NCBI GenBank assembly: GCA_030435675.1
Contig: CM059622.1
Span: 5,394,001 to 5,458,000 of the forward strand
Direction of reading: 5' to 3'
Origin: Steinernema hermaphroditum
Lineage: Eukaryota > Nematoda > Chromadorea > Rhabditida > Steinernematidae
DNA length: 64,000 bases
This document shows positions 34,916-46,600 of the stretch, in pieces. The position numbers were made by a program, and so were the translations under genes. How positions within the stretch are numbered: the first letter of the stretch is position 1; the number at the start of each line of letters is the position of its first letter. The notes beneath the pieces are model-generated. The model worked only from the letters and a program-made list of their open reading frames with translations, was not told where the DNA came from and did not search any database.

Positions 34916-36014
34916 GAAATAATTCGGCCACACTATAAATATCACTGATATATTCGAAGGGTAACGATGTTTACTTCCGCTGACGCAAAATCCGAAGGAC
35001 CGATTGTGCACGCCTGAGTGAATCGTGAGAGTGCAGCTGAGCCCGCTGAGTGATTGTTGCAAATTGCGCCGTTTTTTTTTTCGCCGCAATATCCGCAATT
35101 TTCGATAATCACTTTTGGGTGCATAAATTCTGCCCTCCTAATGATGTTGGTCTCTCATCGAAATAGCGAATCTTTTTTTCGGAAGATGGGCCCCACTATC
35201 TTGAGATATGTAACACAACGATTGAATATTGAATGTGGAGGATAGTGGTAGATAGTGATACTGACAGTACAGTGACAGGCGAGCTCTGTTGGACCAGTTC
35301 AGTTTTATCAGCTTTAAGCCGTAAGAAGATTAAGAACAGAGCTGTTAGAAGGAACATCAAGAAAAGGTGCTAAAGTATTTCGATTTTTAACTAATGGCTG
35401 CATAACTCTGACTACACTACCGGGCGTAAATGTGCGCATGTGCAGAAGACCGAATTAGAAAGATTGTAAGAACCTTACGAAAAATATTTTGATTTTTATC
35501 AGTTTAATCATAAACCTCGTTTATCCAACTATTCTAATAACTGCAGCGCTACCCGTAAAACCGTTAACCAAATGACTGAATGTTTTTTCAATCTGAAATT
35601 TAAGAATCTGAGGACAATCGATGCCAAAAAGGTAAGCGCAACCCTTAGTCAGTGAGATAAGAGATAAAACGAGGAACGTCATAAAATCCATTTGTGACGA
35701 AGTCGTTCATTCATTTAATGGGGGTGATCCTATCGTCGCGTTCCAGCGTCTTAAATCAGCAGATCATTCGAAAAACGCTTGCACACCTTGCCTAACTACG
35801 CGTGGATAATATGGTTCAAAAATAGTTTTTACGTAAGAGTAAAAGTAAATGCGGAATGGTCCTAAAATACACCGCTTATTATTGCGCTTCGGTGGTTTCA
35901 TCGTTTCATTGGAACCCCTTTCGGAGCCAGAGAAATAGAAAACACCTTGATCATATATGGCCTAGGATTTGATCAAACATAAGTAGCCGGGGATTCTCAG
36001 GAGTTATCGTATTC

Positions 36015-36051
36015 ATCGTTATAACGGGGTTCTCAGCCCCGTTATAACGAT
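36015..36051. repeat. Perfect 15-bp inverted repeat with 7-nt loop
   Basis: Left arm ATCGTTATAACGGGG (36015-36029), loop TTCTCAG, right arm its exact reverse complement (36037-36051). It stands alone in AT-rich spacer, so it is not the terminator of a nearby gene. Confidence 0.85.
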
Positions 36052-38565
36052 ATGGACCAGCTATTTTCAGAAGCATTGTAATAACCGAAATATGGTGCGG
36101 TTTAATCGAACCACTCGACCTTTTTTAGAGTCGGAGCGTAAGCTGTTGTGATAAACGTAGCAATACAGGAAGTGATTGTAATTGAAGGAAGGTACAAATG
36201 GACGTGAACCGGTTTGTCGACTTTTCCTCGTCACTTTTTGTTTATTTTATAATTTTGAAGTAATAGTGGAAAAGATCTCATTCACTCCAAGCTTGTATAG
36301 TTGTAGACAGGGTTCTCGACACGATGAGACGACCTAAGGAGTTCGTCATACGAAGTCAGAAAACAAAACCGTAAACATATTTCGAAGTCAAAAAGGCGCT
36401 CAAAAATAAACCCGTTCGAGAATGCGCACTGAAGTGATTTATTTGGAAACGTCAAAAATTGCAGCGAACTCGTTTACTTTTTCGATTAAACACCGATTTG
36501 TACACTTCGCAATCTCATTAATCAAATTGACTTTTTCCACGGAAGCACTCTTAGGTCGGCTCCGAGAGCAATAAAGACTCATCGGCGCGGCAGAGCAAGT
36601 GAGAGACGAGACTGTGACAAGCGTACATTATCCAACAATGGGACCGGTTGATCGGGATGGAAGTCAAGCAAAACGAGGCATAAACCCGTGACAACAGGAA
36701 AGTACTCACAAACAAGATGCCGGGTGTGGTTTTGGGTACCTGCTCTAACGCAAAGTGAGCGAGAAAGAGGGCCAGCTAGTACTGATTCCATTGCAAGAAT
36801 GGACTAGATGTGAAAGGCTATGCACTAAAATAGAAAGTCATCAAAAGTACAGAGACAAGTGTACGTGTGAAAGCACCTGATTTGCCATTTTTAGCTGAAT
36901 TAATTCCTGGGAAACAGAGACAAGCAAAGGTATCCAGATGTATGCTCATAGAAAGGTCACTTTTTGCACGTTAAAGTGCACGACAAGTGAATCGAGGATT
37001 AAAGGCCGCGAAGAAAGAACTCATTGAGGATTGAGTTGACATTGAGGGCTAGAAAGCACTGAGATTGAGGACTAGAACAGTGTCGAAAAGTCGACAATTT
37101 GCGACTCAATGCGACTAAAATGTTTGACTTGAAGCTGGCTGACTCATATCTTTCCACTGACTCATATCTATATTTGGTGAACCAGAAAAGCTCAAAGCGG
37201 AAAAAGGGAGGAAGAACACAGGAATGGCAGTTCGGCAAGCTCAGTGCGCCTAATCAATCAGAAGCCTCTAGCAAATAAACGACGGCGCCTCTCCATGATC
37301 ATGAAGGAGATGATTTGAAATCGATTAGGCCGACACTGATCACAACAAGTCACGCACTCTGTTAACAGCCGTGCGATCATCTTTCGTTGAAGGAAGCGTG
37401 AAATCTGGATTAGATTCATCGGAAGCTTTCGTTGAAATCTCTCAGTTTTGAATGGCGCACCTTTGCAAGATGATACGTAAGACCCATAGGCCAAAATATA
37501 GAAAAAAAACTACCAAACTTCGATGCACACATGACATTGTTTTGTTTTTTTTTCGATTTGATCGACTACAATGAAAATGGATATCGAAAACGACGCCACT
37601 CACTGTAAGTAAACATGTCTTATATGGAGGGAAAGCAGTGATTGATTTTGTCAATTTACAATTACTTTCGACTTTTAGGATAATTCAGAAACAACACAAT
37701 TCAACTTATATACGCCGATAACCTATATATTTTATAATATAAAATACGCCGTCATATGAAGGTACACATCTGCAAAATTCCGGGAAAGGTCCATAGATGC
37801 AGATCCGCTTCAAAAATTACTTTTTGGCACCCAGAAGGCTCTGAACAGAGACTGAGTTCCACAACTCTTCCAGACAAAACCGACCGCTCAAACGGTAGTT
37901 AAACAACAGAATGCGACAGGAGACGGGTGATTAGTGGGAAGGCGTCAAAAAACGTGCTCACCCATTTAATAAGACGAGTCAATTACAGCGCCTAGTTTAA
38001 AGAAGGTTCCACCTAGGGCTACAAAACACGCGCAGGTGTCCAAATCACTCGGCGACGATCAATCATCGTCGCCGTCATAATTGGCGCGCTTACAAATAAG
38101 TCACTCGCGGCGCCCCGATCGGAGCGAATTGAAATGGAGCGGATTCCAGTGGGATCCAGCGACGACGACGTCAAAAAGCGTTCACTTTGAAACACCTCGC
38201 GCGCGCCCCCGAGGGCATGCCGACGAAAGCGGCTGCCTTCTTGAGGAGTGATAGCGATCGACGGCGGCGACGGTCAGCGCGCAAAAATGCTCATTGCGAT
38301 GATATTCATCACGGGCGTGCGCCGCGAACAGGATTTCGCCGGCTTTAATCGCAGAAGTATTCGCTGTCGCCTCGGCTGCGCGTCTTCGCCAAAAAGAGGC
38401 GACGTCGAAACGAAAGGAAAACACCGCGCGACCTTGAAATCCAAGTTTGATCAGCCGCCTGCGTCACGCCTGCTCTCGCTCGCCCCCAAGTGGCTTCCTA
38501 TTATCGGTCGGAATTCGGTAAGCCTTCGCACGGAAGGGGCGAAGTGGCGAAGCCGGGAAGACGGC

Positions 38566-38587
38566 GCGTGGAAACACGTTTCCACGC
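38566..38587. repeat. Palindrome GCGTGGAAAC-AC-GTTTCCACGC in CpG-rich island
   Basis: Two perfect 10-bp arms separated by two bases, inside a 550-bp CpG-rich island. It could be a dimeric transcription-factor site; no factor is named with confidence. Confidence 0.55.
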
Positions 38588-38697
38588 ACCGAATTCCGTA
38601 GGCGCTTCGAGTGGGGACGCAAAACAAGGCGACAGTTAGCTGTCTCAGTCACGTGGGTTTATACAGCTGACAAGAGGCAGAAATCACTCCCTCTCAC

Positions 38698-38830
38698 CGG
38701 GTTGTCGAAGATCATCTTAGGGTAATCGATTAGGGCGCCCGAGTAAGAGACCTTGTAAAAATCACCGAAATCAGGTTCCTTGCAAGTTGTTGCTACAGCC
38801 GCGTTCCGGCAGACTAACCGCACTCGTGAA
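38698..38830 (-). CDS. Isolated coding-like exon, family unknown
   Basis: A segment bounded by a good acceptor (AATTACAG) and a good donor (GTGAGAGG) is open in one frame: SRVRLVCRNAAVATTC is followed by a stretch rich in aromatic residues (DFGDFYKVSYSGALIDYPK). Synonymous positions are biased to C as in the real genes. An open stretch just upstream on the same strand (about 39040-38890) could be a preceding exon. No downstream exon was found, so this may be a fragment of a gene or of an old duplication. Confidence 0.3.
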
Positions 38831-40205
38831 CTGTAATTGGTTCCAATGGAGAGACATCCCGAGAGGGAAATCCCCTTCACAACAAGAACAACAAGGCACT
38901 CGAGAAATCCTCTCTTTTCGCGAAATCTCGCAGTTCAACGTCCTCCTTGGGCGAGATGGCTCTCTGAATATCGGAGGAATGGAGTTCGGCAAACGGCAGA
39001 GTTCCGCGTCTGTCCGCTTCGGAGTGTGGTCACATAAAAAGCGGTCTGGCATTGCAGTGAGAACATCGTGACTCATTCAAGGTGACCTGTTCACTTTCTT
39101 TCCTTATATCAATCCAATTATTTCGTGTTTAATTGCATAAAAGTTCATGCAGAATCATACAGGATGTGCAAAAAGGGAATGTCTCTTTCGAAAGCGTTCA
39201 AAAGCAGCTAAAGGTTTTCCCTTCTAGTTTTAAGATCAAGATCGCAATGGTCATCTCTTTTCCGACCGATCTCAAATTCGAATTCTTTCGAAAATGATTT
39301 CCTAGACCTTTACCTGCAAATTCCTTCTCGGCGCACAAGAGTAGCAATCCAAGTGAGAGTGGAGCCAATAGTCGAAGTGTATCTGCTGAGGCCTTTCATA
39401 TTAATCGTACTTTTATCTTTTTATCCAATTATTCCGTGTTCAACTAATTTTGTTTTATGATGAAGATAAAGCGAATGGTTTCATATTTTTCACACCTCTT
39501 TTTCCGACAGTTTCAAAGTCAAAAAATACACCGAGAAACAGAGAACAGCAGCGTCCTTTAGAAACAACCCTAAATGAGGAAGCGGTCTACAGCAGAACGA
39601 AACTTTAATAAAAGATTTAATTGATGATATGATTTAAATTCCGTTTTGATTTTTTCGTGCACAGTACTTTTAAACTCGTTTCATGAAACTCGAAAATCGA
39701 ACAACTGATGGCTGAAAACGTGTTTGTGACCTTTAACAGTAGTAAATTATTTTACACTCAAGAATTTTTTAAGCAAGGAATGTGAAACACGATTATCACC
39801 TCGGAATTCAGTTTAACGTTGTTCCAACATGTCGCTTTTGGATGCGTTTCGTTTTTTTTTGTACGCCAATCATACAAGGGAAGAGCCATAAGGGAATGGT
39901 GGAATCACAGACGATAATTTTTGTAGTCGGCATATTATTACATTACACATTGTTTTCATTCGTAACATTTGTTAGGAGGGGCCATGTTTCCGTATCTATA
40001 CCAGAGCATCTAAAATGACATCAGTCAATAGGATTTGCATATGCAGGATAGGACACTGAGGAGTTCACAAAATATGTTCACTGTTCAATCTGAGAATAGG
40101 CCGGAATGAGAGATTCACCAAAAAAGATAAGGAAACCTTTACCTTAATACCTTGAAGTGAAACGGTTGAAAAAATTCAAATACACAATTACAATATAGTG
40201 TCCAA

Positions 40206-40248
40206 AAGTGTCCAAATACACAAAAGTGTCCAAATACACAAAAGTGTC
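40206..40248. repeat. 18-bp tandem repeat, 2.4 copies
   Basis: The unit AAGTGTCCAAATACACAA is repeated exactly at 40206 and 40224, with a partial third copy. Confidence 0.8.
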
Positions 40249-40566
40249 CCATTTTCAATGCTCCAATCCAATAGAAAAATTGACTATAGAGATCAAATCG
40301 AAGTCATGTTGGCTCGTGGGGTTTGATAATCTCATCAAAAGTCAAGTTGTAGCAGTTATCAAACCAACACTAACGCTTGCATTAAACGAACAAAAATCAC
40401 TGTTTAAATCACTTTTTGAGAAATTTTCTTTTGATAATAAAAGTACTTTTGGTTCTATTGCTAAAAATTGAAGTGGCTGCGTTTGAAGTCGTTTTGATTT
40501 TTTGTTCTCGCAAAGAGTTATAGCTGTTTTCTCGAGTTGCAGCGTTTGTAGGTCTCCTATTCTTCA

Positions 40567-40620
40567 GGCCCCAACTTCAGCCCTTTGCATGAGCGCCAAT
40601 CTTGCCGCCCGCAGGGCTAC
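40567..40620. repeat. Dispersed repeat, copy 1
   Basis: GGCCCCAACTTCAGCCCTTT continues through GCATGAGC, CCAATCTTGCC and GCCCGCAGGGCTAC. The same blocks recur at 49400-49490. They are GC-rich against AT-rich surroundings. Confidence 0.75.
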
Positions 40621-41003
40621 GGGGCGAAACGCCGCCGGACTTGAGAAGCAAGTCTGGTTCTATTCATGTAGGTTCTATTCATTCAAACATTTGGAAATAG
40701 ACTCCCCTATGCAACGTCATCTCTGCAAACGTGATTATCTGTTATGTTGCCCTTGCCCTTATTGTTTTCCACCGTCATCTCGATTAACTTACATAATCCA
40801 CATTTTCAGGCTCGTTTTGATTGATCAAATTAGTGTGCAACTTGAGCTATGTAACCTAGTTATCTCGACCTTTGTTCTGTGTTTTCCACTAAAATTCAAT
40901 AATTAATTGCTATTTTCATGTATGAGAGTACTTTCACAAACAGCTGCTTTGGGCAGCATTAGCCCTTAGTTTCCGTTTCCGACATTACTTCACTATCTCC
41001 ACA

Positions 41004-42370
41004 ATGAAACGTGAAGTCATCATGCTGTGCGTGAGTCTTCTCTACGGAATTCCCTCGTTTCTCCTCTATCTCATCGTTTTGGTCCAACTCATCCGACCTA
41101 CATATCGAAAACGGTTCAATAATCCATTCTTTCGTTTGTGTTTTCTCATAGGAGTCGTGGTAGGTGGTTATGCACTGCATTTGAGAACACTAATGACATC
41201 GGCCCTAGGACTGCATCGGATACCTCGACTACTACCTCTTCTTCACATTGCCCGCTTACTCGCTTTTCTCGTCTTTCTACGGATCTTCGCTGTTCTCCCC
41301 CAGTGCCTTCACCACGGCCATCTACTTTTCCAACTACCTCTTCAGCTATCTCCAACTCTTCGGCAACTGTTTCCTCACCGTCAACCGCTTCACCTGCATC
41401 GTCTTCCCCCTGAAACACAACCGAATCTGGAAATACTTCTTTCCCCTCAGCGTTGTTATTACCGTACTCGCCTCGTTGGCCCCCGACTGGTACCTTCTGA
41501 CCACTGCGTCGTTCTATGTTCCTCTTTTCGACGAGCTCCCCGACCAGGGCTTTGCCATGGCATACGACAATAAAAAGTATCGCTTCTTCAGCAACAGTTT
41601 TAACGCGTCTCTGAGCAGTTTCATCGCCTGTAGTCTCTGTTTGCTTCTGAATACAATTTCCGTTCTTTGTCTCATTATCCACACAAAGAAGACTTCTGGC
41701 ACGGCGGCCAAGAATCGGAGGGCTGAGTTGAACCTCTTTTTTCTGGCGCTGGTCATGTTCCTTCTTCAATGCATCGGAGGACTCCTTCAGGTAGGATTGA
41801 TGTCCAAAAGCGGAGGGAGAGGCACTTCACCATCACCGTGTCTTTTCTGAGCCACTCTTTGTATTCCTGCGTCGTTTCATAGTTCATAGGAATTGAGTCT
41901 TCCACGATTTCAATTCACTTCAGTCTGTCGTGACGTGACAATAGAAGTGACGTAGACACAGGTACCTACGGTCTGATATCCATGCAGACGCTGACATCCA
42001 CCTGTTCTCATTTCCAGTTCTGGAACTGTGCTTTGGAGGGAAATAAAAAAGAATATAACATTTATCCATACCACCTGCATTACGATGACGTTCTGGCAAT
42101 TCCAGCTTTATTGTTCAGGTGCTGATCTACGTAGCGATCAAAGCGAACAACGACATGATGCTCACGGTTCTATACACTCTACTCCCCTGGCTCAGTGACC
42201 TCAAGTTTCTCTCCCCTCCATGGGTCCTCGTCGTCATCTCCACGTCGATTCGCGAAACAGTAATCCAAGCGCTTCCGAAACGACTGCTACAGTACCACAA
42301 CCACTGGATGATCAGCGGAAGCAGTGTAACCGTCACGAGTGTTAGCGTCCGTTCGCTAAATGTGAGATGA
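41004..42370 (+). CDS. SRV-type 7TM chemoreceptor, copy A
   Basis: Exons 41004-41159, 41209-41790 and 42119-42370, all phase 0; 329 aa. The TM1 signature LLYGIPSFLLYLIVLVQLIRP and the TM3 end NRFTCIVFPLKHNRIW place it in the nematode Srg superfamily, closest to class SRV. The third exon carries PWLSDLKFLSPPWVL in TM7. Such receptors sit in sensory cilia and detect small molecules or peptides; the ligand is unknown. Intron 2 is 328 bp, far longer than the 41-58 bp of its sisters, so an insertion there is likely. An AATAAA lies four bases after the stop (42374-42379). Confidence 0.88.
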
Positions 42371-42789
42371 AAGAATAAAACTATTATTGTTGGTGCAGCT
42401 TATTAAACGTCTTTTCTTAAAGTCAAGACAAATTTGAACCTCTCGCACTGTCTACAGAGGTCTTTCGTTTGTGTCGGTGGCGAAAGTGTCTTCGTGCTTA
42501 GTGAACCACTTAGATAAGGACGTCGTTCGACAATATTCAATGACGCTGGTGTCTTTCAGTTGCAAAATTAAGTTACATATAACATTTTATTAACTGTAAA
42601 CACCACGCATTCACGACCTTTGCACTGGATCAAATTACTGTCTAAATATGACCAACGTAACCTGATTATGTCCTTGTTTTGTTTTCTATTGAGTTGAATT
42701 GGAAATCACGTTGTCCTGAGAGAACTTTTCTAGGAGCAGCTGTTTTAAATGGTACACACTCCTACTTTCCCTATCTGCACGCGAACATC

Positions 42790-43860
42790 ATGAACAGCGA
42801 AGCCATTATGGTGGCCGTGAGCCTTCTCTACGGAATCCCTTCCTTTGCCCTTTACATTGTTATCCTCTTCCAACTCGTACGACCTAAGAACCGGAAACGA
42901 TTTGGCAATCCCTTCTTTGGGTTGTGTTTTCTACTGGGCGTTGTGGTAGGTGTACAAGTCATAGCCTCTCTTCGAAGATAATGCTTGAATTGTCCAGGAC
43001 TGCTTCGGGTATCTCGACTTCTACATTTTCATGACACTTCCTACCTATTCCTTCTTCTCGTCTTTCTATGGATCTTCGCTGTTCTATCCCAGTGCCTTCA
43101 CTACAGCTATCTACTTCTCCACCTACCTCTTCACCTACCTCCAACTTTTCGGCAACTGTTTCCTCACCTTCAACCGCTTCACCTGCATCGTCTTCCCCCT
43201 GAAACACAACCGAATCTGGCGATATTGTCTTCCTATCAGCATCGCCGTTACAGTACTCTCTGCATTGATCCCTTGTTGGTACCTGGCAACCACATCCACT
43301 CGCTATGTTCCCCTATTCGACGATTTTCCCGATCAGGGCTACGCCATGGATGCCGACAAGACAACGTACCCCTCTTTCAGCAATAGCTTCAACTTGGCTC
43401 TGAGCAACTTCGTCGCGTGTGGTCTCTGCCTGGTTATGAGTATAGTTTCATCCAGTTTTCTTATCGTGCGCACTTCTAAAACGGCCGCTAAGAACCGCAA
43501 AGCCGAACTTAACCTCTTTTTCCTGGCGCTGTTGATATTCTTTCTGCAAAGCGTCTTCGGCATCCACCAGGTGAGACCCCACAAGCTGGTCCACACCACA
43601 CACAGTTATAGGTTCTCATCTACATCGCCATAAAAATTCAAAGCGATGGAATGTTGACGCTACTGTACACTCTCCTTCCTTGGCTGAGCGACCTCAAGTT
43701 CCTTTCTCCTCCATGGGTTCTCTTCTTTGTGTCCACGGCTATTCGTGAAACAGTGCTCCAAGGTCTCCCACAGCGATTGTACTCTTACAAGAAGTGGACG
43801 ATTGGCGGGAGATCAGTAACTGCAACTGGTGTAAGCGTTAGATCAGTGAATCCAAGATGA
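42790..43860 (+). CDS. SRV-type 7TM chemoreceptor, copy B
   Basis: Exons 42790-42945, 42998-43570 and 43612-43860; 325 aa, all phase 0. It is the closest sister of A: exon 2 keeps FTTAIYFS, NRFTCIVFPLKHNRIW and TRYVPLFDDFPDQGYAM, and the C-terminal VSVRSVNPR tail is nearly that of A. Start chosen at MNSEAIM, which gives the invariant 156-bp exon 1. Part of this exon 2 has been shared with copy H (see findings). Confidence 0.88.
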
Positions 43861-43940
43861 TAACATTGAAAATTGTCGATCGTCTCAGTGACTGCTTGAC
43901 ATAAGTGTGCTAGAATCGGCCTGTTCAGCAACGCATAATA

Positions 43941-43974
43941 TATAAATGCAGGCTATATGAGACCTGCATTTATA
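43941..43974. repeat. Perfect 12-bp inverted repeat with 10-nt loop downstream of copy B
   Basis: TATAAATGCAGG (43941-43952) and its exact reverse complement (43963-43974), 80 bp after the stop codon of copy B. Confidence 0.8.
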
Positions 43975-45532
43975 ACAGCCTCACAGCTCAAAAAGAGCTG
44001 ATTTGAAAACACAAGAAGGCGATGAGGACACACACGTGGCAGACCCATGCGAGAAGAATGCAGCTGCACCAATGGTTGGAATTGGGATCCGCGAATTGTA
44101 ATAATTCTGATTCGAAATAAACAGTTGAAAACACAGGCCTTGTTAGCCCTTTTGGTAAATATAGTCTTGTAGTCTCATCAGCTTCGATTACTCATTGACT
44201 ACTCACGTTTGGTGAACGCCCAAATGAAAAGTATCGGCAGTAAACGGCTAAAGAATGCTTTGTCAGTGAAATCTGTTTTTGTCTGTTTAGAGTTCTGTTA
44301 ATAAATAAATACAATTTTTTCAATTCAAAGAAGTTCTGGTCACTATTTCGTAATAGAGCCTATCCATGTATGAATCTAAGCGGCTTTTGAGTGACCATTG
44401 TGTCCGTCGCCCGTCTCTGGGTGCTATGTTCGATAGGCATACGTTCGGCAATCCAATCCGGGATTGAGACCGGGAAGTTTCGGTTGTCCTCGGAAATTAG
44501 GGCATTGTGGGTCTTCAACGGCATCGCGGAGTTCCTTGCCTTCTTTCTTCCCTTCCCTTGTGTCAGATGGATGAAGAGGTTGTAGGGCATGACGATGCCG
44601 ACAAAATTTTTACTCGAACTTCGGACTTTTGGAAAGAAAGTAAGCAATAACAAATAACAAATCGAATTCGCACTCCTAACTTTCTCGGATTGTCGGCTCT
44701 TATTTTTCAACAACGTAAACGACATCGCTTTTCACTTTCCATTCGCTGTACCTTCAAGGTTCCAATTCTATTCAGACATGCACTACTTATTCTTGTTCTG
44801 CATTCCATGTAACACCAACTTGTAGACCCTTTGGGAAAATCAACAATATAAATGATTCCTGTTGCACGTCAGAGGTTGACATTACATTTACATTTATTAG
44901 CTATCTCGGTTCGGACGTAGCGTTCACAATATATTCGGCATTCGGCATCATTCTAACGGCCTGGAAATATCTTCAGGTCAGCTGCCCACCTTACGCGAGG
45001 TCCTCCACATAGGCGCTTTGGTTCACCGTATCCGGCCGGCATGTCATCTTTGAATTCGATCGGCAAACAATACTTCTGTGACAAACTACGGGTGCCGTCT
45101 GGCAAAGATACATTCCTTTCGAGGTCAATGGGCTAACAATAACAAATCATTATCGCATAAATACGTCTGAATATCATGTACTTTCCAGTCATAGGAAAAG
45201 ACAAAAAATGGAAATCTACCTTTTCTATTTACCCACCTCTTCTGGTCATGACTTCCTTCATCTTGATATGCCTCTAGAAACTCCCTTTTTGGCCAATTTT
45301 CTCTTTTCACACTGTATAAAAAGTGGTACTTTCACAGCATGTACTAAGAAGTAAACTTATTGATATGCCTATGTGCATTTTTTTCTTATAAACATCACAC
45401 GTTTACACGTTATTATTGACATTGCTGGTAAAATAAATAGGATAGCCTTCTACTGGCTCACCTCAACCTTTTACCATCAACCCTCAACACTGCAACAGAC
45501 AGAAATCTTCAACCCGTTCATCCATTGCTTTC

Positions 45533-45534
45533 AG
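45533..45534 (+). other. Probable trans-splice acceptor of copy C
   Basis: GCTTTCAG eight bases before the ATG; copy D has an acceptor (CTACAG, 50321-50326) at exactly the same distance, followed by the same CACGCCATG. Confidence 0.55.
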
Positions 45535-45542
45535 GGCACGCC

Positions 45543-46600
45543 ATGAACACAGAACTTGCCCTCCTGACACTCAGTCTCCTCTACGGGATCCCATCGTTCC
45601 TCCTCTACGTCGTCATCCTCTTCCAGCTTGTCCGACCCAAGTACCGTAACCGCTTCAGCAACCCCTTCTTCCGTCTCTGCTTCCTGATGGGAGTCGTGGT
45701 CGGTTCCGACCTCCACACGACCTCTAATGTTCGGATCTTTAGGACTGTGTCGGCTACCTCATCTTCTACATCTTCTTCACCCTGCCCATCTACTCGATGT
45801 TCTCCTCCTTCTACGGCTCAGCGCTCTTCTTCCCGAGCCCCTTCACCACTGCCGTCTACTTCTCCGCCCACCTCAACAGCAACATCCAGATCTTCGGCAA
45901 CTGCTTCCTCACCCTCAACCGTTTCACGGCCATCGTCTTTCCCCTCAAACACGATAAGATCTGGGACAAGTGCTTCCTCGCCACCATCGTCGTCTCTCTC
46001 TTGGCGGCCGTCGCCCCCATCTGGCAACTGTCCTCCACCGCCGCCTGGTACACTCCCCTCCACGAGGAGCTCCCCGAGCGCGGCTTCGCCATGACCCTCG
46101 ACAACTACAAGTACCCCGACTTCAGCCTCAGCTTCCACATGTTCCTCAGCAACATCGTCGCCTGCACCCTCTGTCTCTTCATGAACGTCGTCTCCGCCGT
46201 CGTCCTCATCTACCGTACCTCCCAGCCTGTGGGCGCTGCTTTCGTGGACCGCAAGGCCGAACTCGGCCTCTTCATCATCACCTGTGCCATCTTCCTCGTC
46301 CAGAGCACACACAGTGTCCTTCAGGTAGGCTCACTCAAAGTTATTCCCAATTCACTGTGGGTTTAGTTCTTTTTTTATGTCACCATCGCAGACGATTACT
46401 CGCTTGTACTGATGCTCTACGACACCTTCTCGCCGTGGATCAACGACTTCAAGTACCTCTCGCCGGCATGGGTTCTCGTTGCAGTCTCTAGCTCAGTCCG
46501 AGAAACAGTTTTGCAGGCGCTTCCAAGAAGAGCCAAGCAGTCTCTAAGTGTTGTTGAACCGTATCGTGCGGGTCGGTCTTCACAACACCCCGGTTGTTGA
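45543..46600 (+). CDS. SRV-type 7TM chemoreceptor, copy C
   Basis: Exons 45543-45698, 45743-46324 and 46367-46600; 323 aa, phase 0 throughout. Exons 1-2 are almost identical to copy D, including the 44-bp intron 1 with its unusual GTCGGT donor. Exon 3 is clearly different (FFFYVTIADDYSLVLMLYD..PWINDFKYLSPAW). Third codon positions in exons 1-2 are very strongly C/G, unlike copies A, B and G. Family function as for copy A. Confidence 0.88.

Larger units (their letters stand above)
34920..41003. other. Long intergenic region before the chemoreceptor array
   Basis: About 6 kb with no complete gene. It holds a perfect inverted repeat (36015-36051), a CpG-rich island (about 38050-38620) with a 10-bp-arm palindrome at 38566-38587, one coding-like exon (38698-38830), an 18-bp tandem repeat (40206-40248) and a dispersed repeat (40567-40620). 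The rest is AT-rich and unremarkable. Confidence 0.45.
43861..45542. other. Spacer between receptors B and C
   Basis: No gene seen. It contains the inverted repeat at 43941-43974 and AT-rich DNA. Confidence 0.45.

Noticed and set aside
39782..40471. Two plus-strand open frames of 78 and 87 residues
   Set aside because: One contains the 18-bp tandem repeat and both are AT-driven; no motif or splice support.
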